From Halomonas saccharevitans (GTDB lineage: Bacteria > Pseudomonadota > Gammaproteobacteria > Pseudomonadales > Halomonadaceae), in assembly GCF_900116405.1 (NCBI RefSeq), contig NZ_FPAQ01000024.1, positions 1 to 62,242 of the forward strand: a DNA stretch of 62,242 nt, read 5' to 3'. The position numbers and the translations under genes are program-made. Position 1 is the first letter of the stretch; each line of letters starts with the position of its first letter. Under the pieces are notes generated by a model. It worked only from the letters and a program-made list of their open reading frames with translations. It was not told the DNA's origin and did no database searches. This document shows positions 9,601 to 18,504 of the stretch, piece by piece.

Positions 9601-9700
9601 AACCCGCAGGAGCGCGCCCTGGGCCGCGCGGCCCCGCTGGATCGTGCAAGACGTCGCACGAACCTCGCTGGATATCGCCCCAGGTGACGCAGGAGAGATC

Positions 9701-10150
9701 ATGAGAGAACGATTCTGGGAGCGCTTCGATCTGGAGGAGCTCACCGACGAGGAGTGGGAGGCGCTCTGCGACGGCTGCGGCCAGTGCTGCTTACTCAAGT
9801 TCCAGGATGAGGAGAGCGGCGATCTGGCGGTGCTCAACGTCGCCTGCGAACTGCTGGATATACAAAGCTGTCGTTGCAGCGACTATGACCATCGGTTCGA
9901 GAAGGTACCGGACTGCACGCAGTTGACGCCCGAGCGCATCGACGACTTCCGCTGGCTGCCCAAGTCCTGTGCCTACCGCCGGGTGGCCGAGGGTCGCAAG
10001 CTGGCCGCCTGGCATCCGCTGATCGCCGGTGGATCCGAGCGGATGCACCGCAAGGGCGTCAGCGTGCGCAGCTTCGCCGTCTCCCAGCGTGAGGTTCCCG
10101 AGGAGGAGCTCGAAGAGCACATCATCGCTATCCTGCCCATCGACGGTTGA
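9701..10150 (+). CDS. YcgN family cysteine-cluster protein (UPF0260)
   Basis: 149 residues from the ATG at 9701, chosen because AGGAG sits at 9691-9695 with 5-nt spacing. A longer in-frame extension back to 9590 would run across the hairpin arm and has no such site. The N-terminal cysteine cluster is CDGCGQCC (Cys23, 26, 29, 30); more cysteines follow near CELLDIQSCRCSDY. The family is related to zinc/iron-sulfur-type cysteine cluster proteins (UPF0153/UPF0260) of unknown role. ycgL and ycgN are commonly neighbours. Confidence 0.9.
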   Translation: MRERFWERFDLEELTDEEWEALCDGCGQCCLLKFQDEESGDLAVLNVACELLDIQSCRCSDYDHRFEKVPDCTQLTPERIDDFRWLPKSCAYRRVAEGRKLAAWHPLIAGGSERMHRKGVSVRSFAVSQREVPEEELEEHIIAILPIDG

Positions 10151-10376
10151 CTCGTTCCCTCTCGTCGGGGCGCCCTCCGCTCCATGCCTGATACGCCCCA
10201 TACTCAGTGGGCGTTCAGGGTCATCCCCTTGCAGCCGTTGTTTCATGGCATCGTCCTATGGCGCCGATCACCGGCGGGGACGATGCTTTGCTATGTGTAA
10301 CAGTTTGTTGTATGGCACGGGCATACGCTTGGCGCCTCGACGGCGGCTAAGGCTTGGGATCAAGGGGGGATCGATC

Positions 10377-11126
10377 ATGAATGGCTTCAGTAAGCTTGCG
10401 CTCGCGGCGCTCGTGGGGGCCCTGGCCTCATCCGGCGTGGCGGCGCAGTCGTCCTCATGGGGCGGAGAGTCGCTCAGCGACGACGAGATGGCGGCGATGT
10501 TCAACGACCTCATGTATGAGGGGAGGGTGCTCGACGATCAGGAGATGGGGCGACTGCAGTCGTGGCTATCGACGCGACAAAGTCCCGAGGGGCTCCTGCT
10601 GCTCTTTCCGCCGGGCGCCGGTGACCAGGAAACGGGGCTGTCCAGTGCGCGCGACGGCAGTGATGTCGCCCTGGCCGCCAGCGATGGTGGCGGCGTTGCC
10701 GGTGATGGTACCGATGACGGCACCGACGACGGTACCGATGACGGCACCGACGACGGTACCGATGACGGCACCGATGACGGTACCGATGACGGCACCGATG
10801 ACGGCACCGACGACGGCACCGACGACGGCACCGATGACGGTACCGATGACGGTACCGATGACGGCACCGATGACGGTACCGGTGGCGGTAGTCCTGGCGG
10901 TGGCTCGGGTGGCGGTTCCGACGGCGGCTCGGGTGGCGGTCCTGGCGGTGGTTCCGGCGGTGGCTCGGGTGGTGGTTCCGGCAGTGGCTCGGGTGGTGGT
11001 TCCGGCGGCGGCTCCGGCGGTGGTTCCGGCGGCGGCTCTGGCGGTGGTTCCGGCGGCGGCTCGGGAGGTGGTTCCGGTGGTGGAGCCGGCGGCGGTGCGG
11101 GCGGTGGAGCCGGCGGCGCCAGCTGA
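10377..11126 (+). CDS. Secreted low-complexity protein with TDDG repeats and a Gly-Ser tail
   Basis: 249 residues from the ATG at 10377, preceded by AGGGGGGA at 10363-10370. A signal peptide (about 1-23, ending GVAAQ) leads to a short acidic helical region of about 75 residues (SLSDDEMAAMFNDLMYEG, QEMGRLQSWLSTRQ). Then come fourteen tandem TDDG units (10710-10877) and a Gly/Ser/Ala tail to the end, which closes with Gly-Gly-Ala repeats. The Asp pairs could bind calcium or other cations; the tail resembles a flexible linker with no domain behind it. I recognise no family. It may be an envelope or matrix protein. Confidence 0.75.
   Translation: MNGFSKLALAALVGALASSGVAAQSSSWGGESLSDDEMAAMFNDLMYEGRVLDDQEMGRLQSWLSTRQSPEGLLLLFPPGAGDQETGLSSARDGSDVALAASDGGGVAGDGTDDGTDDGTDDGTDDGTDDGTDDGTDDGTDDGTDDGTDDGTDDGTDDGTDDGTDDGTGGGSPGGGSGGGSDGGSGGGPGGGSGGGSGGGSGSGSGGGSGGGSGGGSGGGSGGGSGGGSGGGSGGGAGGGAGGGAGGAS
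10710..10877 (+). repeat. Fourteen 12-bp tandem repeats encoding TDDG
   Basis: Fourteen consecutive units of the form ACC-GAY-GAC-GGY. They vary only at synonymous third positions (GAT/GAC and GGC/GGT), so the protein repeat is perfect while the DNA repeat is not. Unit length is a multiple of three, so expansion or contraction would keep the frame. Array length is therefore a likely site of strain variation. Confidence 0.95.
10878..11122 (+). repeat. Gly-Gly-Gly-Ser/Ala coding repeat tract
   Basis: About 80 codons made almost only of Gly with a Ser, Pro, Asp or Ala every fourth position. At DNA level it is a degenerate 12-bp periodicity of GGY-GGY-TCS-type units. It directly follows the TDDG array and runs to the stop codon. 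Confidence 0.9.
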
Positions 11127-11157
11127 GCCGGTCCGCTCCGACTCATCCAAGCGTCAC

Positions 11158-11183
11158 AGGGACCCGGCCTCGGCCGGGTCCCT
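11158..11183. terminator. Hairpin between convergent genes
   Basis: AGGGACCCGGCC (11158-11169) and GGCCGGGTCCCT (11172-11183) form a perfect stem. It lies between the repeat-protein gene and the convergent oligopeptidase gene, so it may terminate both. No long T-run follows on either strand. Short CAGGGCT repeats follow up to 11240. Confidence 0.55.
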
Positions 11184-11252
11184 GCCGTCAGGGCGTTCTA
11201 TTATCAGGGCTGTGTCGGCAGGGCTCTAACGACAGGGCTCTGTCGCCAGGCA

Positions 11253-13358
11253 TCAGGCCTCCCGACCTTCCAGCCCCAGCGCCCAGAGGATGAAGGCATC
11301 CTGTCGGGCGTTGTCGTGCCAGGCCTTGAAGCGGCCCGAGGCGCCGCCATGGCCGGCGCCCATGTCCGTCCTCAGCAGGATGGGGTGATCGCCAGGGCGT
11401 TGTCCTTGGCCCAGCTCCTTAAGGCGCGCGTAGAGCTTGGCCGGTTCCCAGTAGGGCACCCGGGTATCGTGCCAGCTGCCCTGCAGGAAGACCGCCGGCC
11501 AGGGCTGGGCCGACAGGTTGTCCAGTGGAGAGTAGTCGCCGATGCGGCGTCGTGCCTCGGGTTCGCGAGGGTCGCCCCATTCGCTGTACTCCGCGGTGGT
11601 CAGGGGCAGGTCGGGGTTCTCCATGGTGCGCAGCACGTCGACGAAGGGCACGTCGAGCACCGCGGCGCAGAAGGCCTCGGGGGCCAGGTTGAGGCTGGCG
11701 CCGACCAGCAGGCCGCCGGCACTGGCGCCGTAGGCGGCAATGCGCTCACCGTCGCTGAGCCCCTTCTCGACCAGGGCATCGCGGGCGGCGAGGAAGTCGT
11801 GAAAGCTGTTGGCCTTGTGCTCGAGCTTGCCGGCTAGGTACCAGGGCTCGCCGCGGTCGCCGCCGCCGCGCACGTGGGCCACGGCGAAGGCCGCCCCGCG
11901 CGCCAGCAGCTCCAGCCGGGCGACCGAGAACCAGGGATCGAGCACCTCGCCGTAGGCGCCGTAGCCGTAGAGCAGGGTAGGCAGGGGATGGCCGGAGAGA
12001 TCGGCCCGCCTGACCACCGAGACCGGCACGCGCTCGCCGTCGTGGGAGGTCGCCCAGATCCGCTCGCAGGCCAGTTCTTCGGGCTTCAGGTCGCCATGGA
12101 TAGGCTGCTGCTTGAGGAGGTGGCGCTCGCCGCTATCGAGGTCGAGCTCGTGCCAGGTCACCGGCAGGGTGAAGGACTCCTCGCGCAGCCGCAGGCGCCG
12201 GTCCGCGAAGTGCGGCGTGTCACCCAGTGCCAGGCTGCAGGGCAGTTCCGGCAGTGGCAGGCGCTCGTCGCGGGTCTGGGCGTGGTCAGCATCCAGCTCG
12301 AGTACTCGCACATGTACCTGAGCCTCGTGGTGGTCGCGCTCGGTGATGACCAGCCCCCAGTCGAAGGCGTCGACCCCCTCCAGGGTCGCCTCGTCGCGAT
12401 GGTCGATGAGTGGCTGCCAGTGGTGCATCGGATCGGGCTCGCCGAGGTCTTGTTCGATCATCCGATCCAGGCGGAAGTGGGTCGCCTGGCGGTTATGCAG
12501 GATGTAGAAGTGGCCGGGCCGATGGTCTATCGCATACTCCACGCCGCGCTCCCGGACGCGGAAGCAGCGGGGTGGTGTGGCCGGGGCGTGGGCGGGAATC
12601 AGATGGCTCTCGCTGGTGTCCTTGGAGGCGCTCTCAAGGATCAGCCACTCCCGCGAGCGGGTCTTGCCCAGCCCCAGCCAGAACTCCGGATCCTGCTCGC
12701 GCAGGATCAAGATTGGCTCACCGGCCCGGCCGTCGGCGACCGGAAGGCGCCAGATGCTCTCCGGGCGCTGGGTGGCATCGAAGCGGGTGAACAGCAGGGT
12801 GGCGTTGTCCTCGGCCCAGCCGATCTCGGGGCCGATCTCATCGAGCAGCACGGCGGGGCCGCCGTCCGGTAGCCGCTTGAGGTAGAGCGTGTAGGTCTCG
12901 TCGCCGCGAGTGTCCTCGGTCCAGGCCAGCCAGGCCTCGTCCGGGGAGAGGGCCATGTCGCCAAGCTCGAGGAAGTCGTGCTCGCCGGCTCTGGCCTCCA
13001 GGTCGAGGAAGGCCTCCGCGGCCTCGGGGCGTCCATTGGGATGGCGCCACCAGACCGGATAGTCGGCGTTCGCCGCTGTCTCGCTCCACACCGTGAAGTG
13101 ATCGAGCGGCGTCTTGAGTCCGCTGACGGCGAGCTCCCGGCGCGCCAGGTGGCCGTGGTAGAGACGTTCCACGAGATCGTCCAGCGGCGCGAACCAGTGA
13201 TCGGACTCCTGGTTGGCGGCCTCCAGGAAGGCGGTGACCTGCGGGGCGTCGCGATGTTCCAGCCAGTGCCAGGCCGGATCGTCGGCGTGGCGAAAGCGGG
13301 AGACGGGGTCATCGGCGGCGAGGGGCGTGGCCTTGTCACGTGGCGGCTGTGCTTTCAT
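11253..13358 (-). CDS. ptrB: Oligopeptidase B (prolyl oligopeptidase family, S9A)
   Basis: 701 residues, the family length. An N-terminal beta-propeller (about 80-420) caps an alpha/beta-hydrolase domain. The nucleophile Ser is in AAYGASAGG (about residue 547), and the catalytic Asp and His regions follow (QGSWHDTRVPYWEPAK; TDMGAGHGG). These cytoplasmic serine peptidases cut short peptides after Arg or Lys. The product stands alone on the minus strand, convergent with the repeat-protein gene. PtrB rather than prolyl endopeptidase is favoured by overall similarity; specificity is inferred. Confidence 0.9.
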   Translation of the reverse strand: MKAQPPRDKATPLAADDPVSRFRHADDPAWHWLEHRDAPQVTAFLEAANQESDHWFAPLDDLVERLYHGHLARRELAVSGLKTPLDHFTVWSETAANADYPVWWRHPNGRPEAAEAFLDLEARAGEHDFLELGDMALSPDEAWLAWTEDTRGDETYTLYLKRLPDGGPAVLLDEIGPEIGWAEDNATLLFTRFDATQRPESIWRLPVADGRAGEPILILREQDPEFWLGLGKTRSREWLILESASKDTSESHLIPAHAPATPPRCFRVRERGVEYAIDHRPGHFYILHNRQATHFRLDRMIEQDLGEPDPMHHWQPLIDHRDEATLEGVDAFDWGLVITERDHHEAQVHVRVLELDADHAQTRDERLPLPELPCSLALGDTPHFADRRLRLREESFTLPVTWHELDLDSGERHLLKQQPIHGDLKPEELACERIWATSHDGERVPVSVVRRADLSGHPLPTLLYGYGAYGEVLDPWFSVARLELLARGAAFAVAHVRGGGDRGEPWYLAGKLEHKANSFHDFLAARDALVEKGLSDGERIAAYGASAGGLLVGASLNLAPEAFCAAVLDVPFVDVLRTMENPDLPLTTAEYSEWGDPREPEARRRIGDYSPLDNLSAQPWPAVFLQGSWHDTRVPYWEPAKLYARLKELGQGQRPGDHPILLRTDMGAGHGGASGRFKAWHDNARQDAFILWALGLEGREA

Positions 13359-13429
13359 GGCGCGGGATGTACCATACTCAGTGTGTTTTCAAGAACGTGC
13401 GTCGTCGACGCACAACTCGCGAGGTCGTG

Positions 13430-13873
13430 ATGCTGATGTCGGATTCGATGCCCCTACTATGGCTGGTCTATGTCGTGTTGTCGCTGGTGGTGCTGCTGAC
13501 CGGTTACCTGGGGCTGGGGTTCCTGCCGCGGTTGCCGCGGCTGGTGATTACCTGGGCGGTAGCCGGCGTGATGTGGACCCCGTCCCATTTCCGGCTGCCG
13601 CTGCTGGAAGAAGGGGAGTTCTACAGCGGGTTCGCCCCGGCGGTGATGGTCGCGGCCGTGGCCTTCCTCGAGAATAACCGCGAGACCTTCCTGCCGGTCG
13701 CCCTGCTGGTCGTCGTGGGGGCCGGCGTTGGCGCCCTGTTGGGGCTGCTGCTGTGGTGGCGCGGTCGCCACCGCCGCACCCATGAGCACGACGACGTCGT
13801 GGACAACGACGAAACGCCCGCTGCCGCCGATCGCCGCGGCAGTGGCGAACGCCATGAGCCGGTGATCGGCTAA
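13430..13873 (+). CDS. Small integral membrane protein, unknown function
   Basis: 147 residues from the ATG at 13430, with GAGG at 13421-13424. Hydrophobic segments at about 8-28, 36-50, 66-80 and 86-108 indicate three or four membrane helices. A basic and acidic polar tail follows (RGRHRRTHEHDD). I recognise no family. It diverges from the oligopeptidase gene and lies 56 bp ahead of the VWA gene, on the same strand, so the two may be co-expressed. Confidence 0.65.
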   Translation: MLMSDSMPLLWLVYVVLSLVVLLTGYLGLGFLPRLPRLVITWAVAGVMWTPSHFRLPLLEEGEFYSGFAPAVMVAAVAFLENNRETFLPVALLVVVGAGVGALLGLLLWWRGRHRRTHEHDDVVDNDETPAAADRRGSGERHEPVIG

Positions 13874-13929
13874 CACGCGCCGCGAACGACTGCCTGGATC
13901 GGCTGACGTGATCGGCTTAAGGAGTTCCG

Positions 13930-15774
13930 ATGAGTGGGTATGGCAAGGAACGCATCGGCTGGCTGCCCCGGGTGCTGGCCGCGGGCATGGCCCTGTGGCT
14001 GTGGGCCGGTCCGCTCTGGGCCCAGCCACATGCGGAGCGCCCCGACGTCCGGGTGGTGGTCGATGTCTCCGGTAGCATGCGGGACAACGACCCCGAGCGG
14101 CTCGCCGTCAGCGCACTAGACCTGCTGGTGGCCCTGCTGCCAAGCGGTGCCCGGGCGGGCGTATGGACCTTCGGCGAGACGGTCGACAATCCCCTGCCGC
14201 TGGGCGAGGTAGATGCGGCCTGGCGCGAACAGGCCCTGGCCCTGCCCCCGGCGCTGCAGGCCTATCAGCAGCACACCGATATAGAAGCCGCACTAAACGC
14301 GGCGGCAAGCACCGAGGCCAACGGCTGGCGCCACCTGGTACTGCTCACCGACGGCATGATCGACCTGGCGCCCGGCCGGGGTCCCAAGCCTGAGATCGAT
14401 CGTGCCTCGCGGCGCCGGCTGGTCGAGGAACGGGCTGCGGAACTCGCCGCTCAGGGCGTGGCGGTCCACGCCATCGCCTTCTCCGGCGAGGCCGACCTGG
14501 CCCTGGTGGAGCGCCTGGCGCAGTCCACCGGCGGGCTGGCGGCGCTGGCAGAGAGCCCCGAGGGCCTGCTGGGTGCTTTTTTGGACATCATCGAGCGTAT
14601 CTTCCCCGCCGACCAGGTCCCCCTGGACGAGGGGCGCTTCGTCATCGACGATGGCGTGGAGACCTTCTCGGCGCTGATCTTCCATGAGCCCGACGACGGC
14701 CCCCTGGCCCTGGTCGCCCCGGATGGCACGCGCTACCGGGCCGAGGACGCGCCCGATGACATCCGCTGGCAGGTAGAGCCGCGCTTCGACCTGATCCGGG
14801 TGCCGGACCCCCAGGTCGGCGAGTGGGGCCTGGACGGCGCCGTGGGTGAGGAGAGTCGCGTCAACGTCGCTTCCCCGCTGCACCTGCGCACCGCTGAGCT
14901 GCCGACCACCCTCTATCGCGGCTTCGATGTCCCCGTGGAGGCGTGGATCACCCACGACGTCGGTCCCTTCGAGGGCGGCGAGGACCTGACGCTCTCCGTG
15001 TCGCTGCAGGATGCCCAGGGCAAGGTGCAGTCCCGGGTCATGCTCGAGCCCGAGGCGGGTCGCTATCGCGGGCGCCTGCCCGCGCCGGCGCTGACCGGCA
15101 ACGCCCGCCTAGTGATCCGTGCCGAGAGCGAGACGTTTAAGCGACAACGCTCGCAGGCAGTGAACGTGCTGCCGGCCATCGGGGCTGTCCATCGTCTTCG
15201 GGCCGGTCGGGTGGTGCTGGCCGCGGAGCATCCGGCCCTCAATCGCGACAATACCGAGATCCACGGCGAGCTGCAGGGCGTGCGCCTCGAGGCCGAGGCG
15301 GTGGAGGAGACGCGCTGGCACCTCTCGCTGCCCGAGCTTGACCCATCGCTTTCCCTGCCGCTGCTGCTGGAGGCCACCGTCGAACTCGAGGGCGAGCGCC
15401 AGACGCTGTCCCTGCCACGTCTGGTGCTTTATCCCGATGGCCGCCTCGGCATTGGGCTTGCCGACGTGGCCGGTCCGACGCTTGCCACCGAGACCTTCGA
15501 CGACCCGCGCGGGGACGACACTACGCCGCCGCCCGAGGCCGACACCCCGCCCGTCGCCGACCGCTTCGTCGAGTGGGTCAATCGTCTTCCGGAGACGGCC
15601 CGGTCGCTGTGGCAGGCGGGGTGGCCGGGCCTCGAACGCCTCTGGCACGAGCACCATCGCGATCCGCGCCTTTGGGGCGCGCTGGTGGCGCTCGTCCTGC
15701 TGCTGGTGGTTATACCCCTGATTCGGCGCCGCCAGACGCGGCGTCCCCCACGCCGGGAGGAACCCCATGTGTGA
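13930..15774 (+). CDS. VWA domain-containing membrane-anchored protein
   Basis: 614 residues. A signal peptide (about 1-32, ending LWAQ) precedes a von Willebrand factor A domain with an intact MIDAS motif DVSGSM (Asp45, Ser47, Ser49). A long beta-rich region follows, then one C-terminal helix (ALVALVLLLVVIPLI) with an Arg-rich cytoplasmic tail. The topology suggests a periplasmic metal-dependent adhesion or binding protein fixed in the inner membrane. AAGGAG at 13919-13924 sets the start. The stop overlaps the next gene by 8 bp. Partner proteins are unknown. Confidence 0.82.
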   Translation: MSGYGKERIGWLPRVLAAGMALWLWAGPLWAQPHAERPDVRVVVDVSGSMRDNDPERLAVSALDLLVALLPSGARAGVWTFGETVDNPLPLGEVDAAWREQALALPPALQAYQQHTDIEAALNAAASTEANGWRHLVLLTDGMIDLAPGRGPKPEIDRASRRRLVEERAAELAAQGVAVHAIAFSGEADLALVERLAQSTGGLAALAESPEGLLGAFLDIIERIFPADQVPLDEGRFVIDDGVETFSALIFHEPDDGPLALVAPDGTRYRAEDAPDDIRWQVEPRFDLIRVPDPQVGEWGLDGAVGEESRVNVASPLHLRTAELPTTLYRGFDVPVEAWITHDVGPFEGGEDLTLSVSLQDAQGKVQSRVMLEPEAGRYRGRLPAPALTGNARLVIRAESETFKRQRSQAVNVLPAIGAVHRLRAGRVVLAAEHPALNRDNTEIHGELQGVRLEAEAVEETRWHLSLPELDPSLSLPLLLEATVELEGERQTLSLPRLVLYPDGRLGIGLADVAGPTLATETFDDPRGDDTTPPPEADTPPVADRFVEWVNRLPETARSLWQAGWPGLERLWHEHHRDPRLWGALVALVLLLVVIPLIRRRQTRRPPRREEPHV

Positions 15775-16555
15775 GCTTCTGGGCATGAGTGCCAATGTGC
15801 CCACGGATATCTGCTTCAGCTTCACCGGCTTCCTGCACCGGGGCGGCGGGACCGGACCACATCGCGACGGCTGGGGCATCGCCTTCTACGAAGAGGGCGG
15901 CTACCGCGATTTTCGCGACCCGCATCCCTCGGTGCACTCGCCCATCGCGCGGCTGATCTGCGACTACCCGATCAAGTCGAACATCGTCATCAGCCATATC
16001 CGCCAGGCCAACGTCGGCCAGGTGCGCCTGGCCAACACGCACCCCTTCGTGCGCGAGATGTGGGGGCGTCCCTGGTGCTACGCCCACAACGGCCAGCTGG
16101 CCGACTGGCAGGCCCTGCCGCACACCTTCTACCGTCCGGTAGGCGGTACCGATAGCGAGCACGCCTTCTGCTGGCTGCTCGGCGAGCTGCGCGGCGCCTT
16201 CCCCGAGCCGCCCGCCGACGATCGGCAGCGCGAGGCCTTCTGGAGAGCGCTGCACGGACTCTGCGAGCGGCTGCGTGGCTTGGGGGTGTTCAATCTGCTG
16301 CTGGCCGATGGCGACTATCTCTACACCTTCTGCTCCACCAAGCTGGCGCATATCACCCGCCGGGCGCCCTTCGGGCGGGCGAGCCTCTCGGATGCCGAGT
16401 TGACGGTCAACTTCGCCGAGCACACCACCGCCAACGACGTGGTCTCGGTGATCGCCACAGAACCGCTAACCGACAACGAGGAGTGGGTGCGCATGATGCC
16501 GGGCGAGTTGCTGGTGTGGCAGGGTGGGGTGATTCAAGCACGCTATAAAACGTAA
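15767..16555 (+). CDS. Class II glutamine amidotransferase (YafJ type)
   Basis: 262 residues starting MCELLGMSAN; Cys2 becomes the N-terminal nucleophile after Met removal. The GPHRDGWGIAFY, ISHIRQAN and THPF motifs of the Ntn-type glutaminase domain are present. It releases ammonia from glutamine; the acceptor substrate for YafJ-type proteins is not known. It overlaps the VWA gene by 8 bp, which argues for co-translation. Its last codons overlap a PsrA-like half-site pair at 16547-16560 that may serve fadD. Confidence 0.9.
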   Translation: MCELLGMSANVPTDICFSFTGFLHRGGGTGPHRDGWGIAFYEEGGYRDFRDPHPSVHSPIARLICDYPIKSNIVISHIRQANVGQVRLANTHPFVREMWGRPWCYAHNGQLADWQALPHTFYRPVGGTDSEHAFCWLLGELRGAFPEPPADDRQREAFWRALHGLCERLRGLGVFNLLLADGDYLYTFCSTKLAHITRRAPFGRASLSDAELTVNFAEHTTANDVVSVIATEPLTDNEEWVRMMPGELLVWQGGVIQARYKT

Positions 16556-16560
16556 GTTTC
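16547..16560. promoter_or_regulatory. Possible PsrA-type operator upstream of fadD
   Basis: AAAACGTAAGTTTC fits the PsrA pattern (G/C)AAAC-N2-4-GTTT(G/C) except for its first base. It lies about 130 bp before fadD, at the end of the preceding gene. A second, perfect site lies before the acyl-CoA dehydrogenase gene at 53017-53036. This alone is weak evidence. Confidence 0.3.
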
Positions 16561-16619
16561 AATCGCTCGTTTTACAGCCGTCGAGCCGCTGTTATAAAGT
16601 GCCTGCTAACATCACCGCG

Positions 16620-16644
16620 TGTGGATAACCCCTCGCGTGGATAA
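16620..16644 (-). promoter_or_regulatory. Two DnaA-box-like sequences upstream of fadD
   Basis: TGTGGATAA at 16620-16628 is the exact complement of the DnaA box TTATCCACA. CGTGGATAA at 16636-16644 differs by one base, and the two are 16 bp apart in the same orientation. They lie in the 133-bp gap before fadD. Whether they bind DnaA is unknown. Confidence 0.35.
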
Positions 16645-16688
16645 CAATAAGGCCGATACCGACATTGGCCGCAGTATGGAGACAGCCC

Positions 16689-18365
16689 ATGAGCGAGAAC
16701 GCCACGCCCGCTATCCTGACCGGCCAGCCCCTCGAGAAACTCGACGACTACGCCTCGGTGATGGAGGTCTTCCACGCCTCGGTGGCGCGCTTCGGCGACA
16801 AGCCGGCCTTCAGCTGCATGGGCCGGGTGCTGAGCTATGCCGAGCTCGACCGTCTCTCCGGCCACTTCGCAGCCTGGTTGCAGCAGGAGACGCCCCTTGA
16901 GCCCGGGGATCGCATCGCCATCCAGTTGCCCAACGTGCTGCAGTTTCCGGTGGCGGTGTTTGGCGCCCTGCGGGCCGGCCTGGTGGTGGTCAACACCAAT
17001 CCGCTCTACACCGAGCGCGAGATGGCCCATCAGTTCAAGGATTCCGGGGTCCGCGCCATCGTCATCCTGGCTAACATGGCCGCCAAGCTCGAGAGCATCC
17101 TCGAGCGCACCGACATCGAGCAGGTGGTGGTGACCGAGCTTGGCGACCTGCACCCCTTCCCCAAGCGCCCGCTGATCAACAGCGTGGTCAAGTACGTCAA
17201 GAAGCTGGTGCCGGCCTTCTCGCTGCCCGGTGCCACGCCGTTTCGCCGGGCTCTCGCGACCGGGTCCCGGCATCCGCACCGTGAGGTGAGCCGCGAGCCC
17301 GACGATATCGCCGCCCTGCAGTACACCGGCGGCACCACGGGACTCGCCAAGGGCGCCATGCTGACCCATCGCAACCTGGTGGCCAACATGCTGCAGGCGC
17401 GCCAGGCGATCGGGCCGGCCCTTGGCGAGGGCGTCGAGACCATCATCGCGCCGCTGCCCGTCTACCACATCTACACCTTCACGGTGAATTGCTTGTTCAT
17501 GATGGAGACCGGCAACCACTCGGTGCTGATCCCCAACCCCCGCGATCTGGACGGCTTCGTCAAGACCCTCAAGAAGGTGAGCTTCACCGGTTTCATCGGG
17601 CTCAACACCCTGTTCAATGCCCTGTGCAACCGCGAGGACTTTCGCCAGCTCGACTTCTCGCGGCTGCACCTGACCATCTCCGGCGGCATGGCCCTCACGC
17701 GCGCCTCGGCGAATCGCTGGGAGGAGGTGACCGGCTGTCAGGTGGCCGAGGGCTACGGCCTGACCGAGACCTCACCCATCGTCAGCTTCAATCCCGTGGA
17801 TGCCATCCAGCTAGGCACCATCGGCAAGCCGGTGGCGGGCACCGAGGTGAAGGTGCTGGACGCCGATGGCCGAGACGCGCCCCATGACACCGCGGGGGAG
17901 CTCTGCGTGAGGGGCCCACAGGTGATGAAGGGCTACTGGCGCCGCGACGACGAGACCGCGCAGTCGATCGACGATCAGGGATGGTTTCACACCGGCGACA
18001 TCGCCGTGCTCCAGTCGGATGGCTATATCCGCATCGTCGATCGCAAGAAGGACATGATCCTGGTGTCGGGCTTCAACGTGTATCCCAACGAGATCGAGGA
18101 CGTCGTGGCGGCCCATCCGGGGGTGGTGGAGTCGGCGGCCGTGGGCGTGCCGGACGAGGCCAGCGGCGAGGCCATCAAGCTGTTCGTGGTGTCCCGCGAC
18201 GAGGGGCTGGATGCCGAGACCCTGCGGGCCTGGTGCAAGAAGGAGCTCGCCGGCTACAAGGTGCCGAGATTCGTGGAGTTTCGTGACGAGCTGCCCAAGA
18301 CGAACGTGGGAAAAGTGCTGCGCCGCCAGCTGCGCGACGAGGAGCAGGAGGGCGCCGGGGCGTGA
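16689..18365 (+). CDS. fadD: Long-chain fatty acid-CoA ligase
   Basis: 558 residues. The AMP-binding signature YTGGTTGLAKGAMLTHRN is followed by GYGLTETSP and the FACS motif region (GWFHTGDIAVLQSDGYIRIVD in two parts, then RKKDMI). Near the end, PKTNVGKVLRRQ carries the catalytic Lys. It activates exogenous fatty acids to acyl-CoA at the inner membrane. The ATG at 16689 with GGAGAC at 16678-16683 is preferred over a start 24 bp upstream. It lies near a FabH-like synthase gene and hrpA. Confidence 0.93.
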   Translation: MSENATPAILTGQPLEKLDDYASVMEVFHASVARFGDKPAFSCMGRVLSYAELDRLSGHFAAWLQQETPLEPGDRIAIQLPNVLQFPVAVFGALRAGLVVVNTNPLYTEREMAHQFKDSGVRAIVILANMAAKLESILERTDIEQVVVTELGDLHPFPKRPLINSVVKYVKKLVPAFSLPGATPFRRALATGSRHPHREVSREPDDIAALQYTGGTTGLAKGAMLTHRNLVANMLQARQAIGPALGEGVETIIAPLPVYHIYTFTVNCLFMMETGNHSVLIPNPRDLDGFVKTLKKVSFTGFIGLNTLFNALCNREDFRQLDFSRLHLTISGGMALTRASANRWEEVTGCQVAEGYGLTETSPIVSFNPVDAIQLGTIGKPVAGTEVKVLDADGRDAPHDTAGELCVRGPQVMKGYWRRDDETAQSIDDQGWFHTGDIAVLQSDGYIRIVDRKKDMILVSGFNVYPNEIEDVVAAHPGVVESAAVGVPDEASGEAIKLFVVSRDEGLDAETLRAWCKKELAGYKVPRFVEFRDELPKTNVGKVLRRQLRDEEQEGAGA

Positions 18366-18427
18366 GGCTGCTGGCGTTGCGACCTGAGGTCGAGGGTCCC
18401 GATTAGGCGCGGTCGAGGCCGCGACGT

Positions 18428-18433
18428 TATAAT
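18428..18433 (+). promoter_or_regulatory. Possible -10 element upstream of hrpA
   Basis: A perfect TATAAT hexamer lies 72 bp ahead of the hrpA start in an otherwise very GC-rich gap. No good -35 hexamer is seen at the usual distance, so this promoter call is tentative. Confidence 0.3.
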
Positions 18434-18504
18434 GCAGGCCCGCACCGGGAGTCCCGGGCGGGCCACTTTTCGCTGACCGTGACCCGGAGCCGACCGTCGA
18501 TACC

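Noticed and set aside
10710..11122. Possible CRISPR-like repeat array
   Set aside because: Units are 12 bp, contiguous and in frame, with no spacers; they are coding repeats.
10538..11150. Pro/Glu- and Thr/Ala-rich open frames opposite the repeat protein
   Set aside because: They only mirror the 12-bp repeats. The plus-strand frame has a signal peptide and ribosome binding site; the antisense frames have neither.
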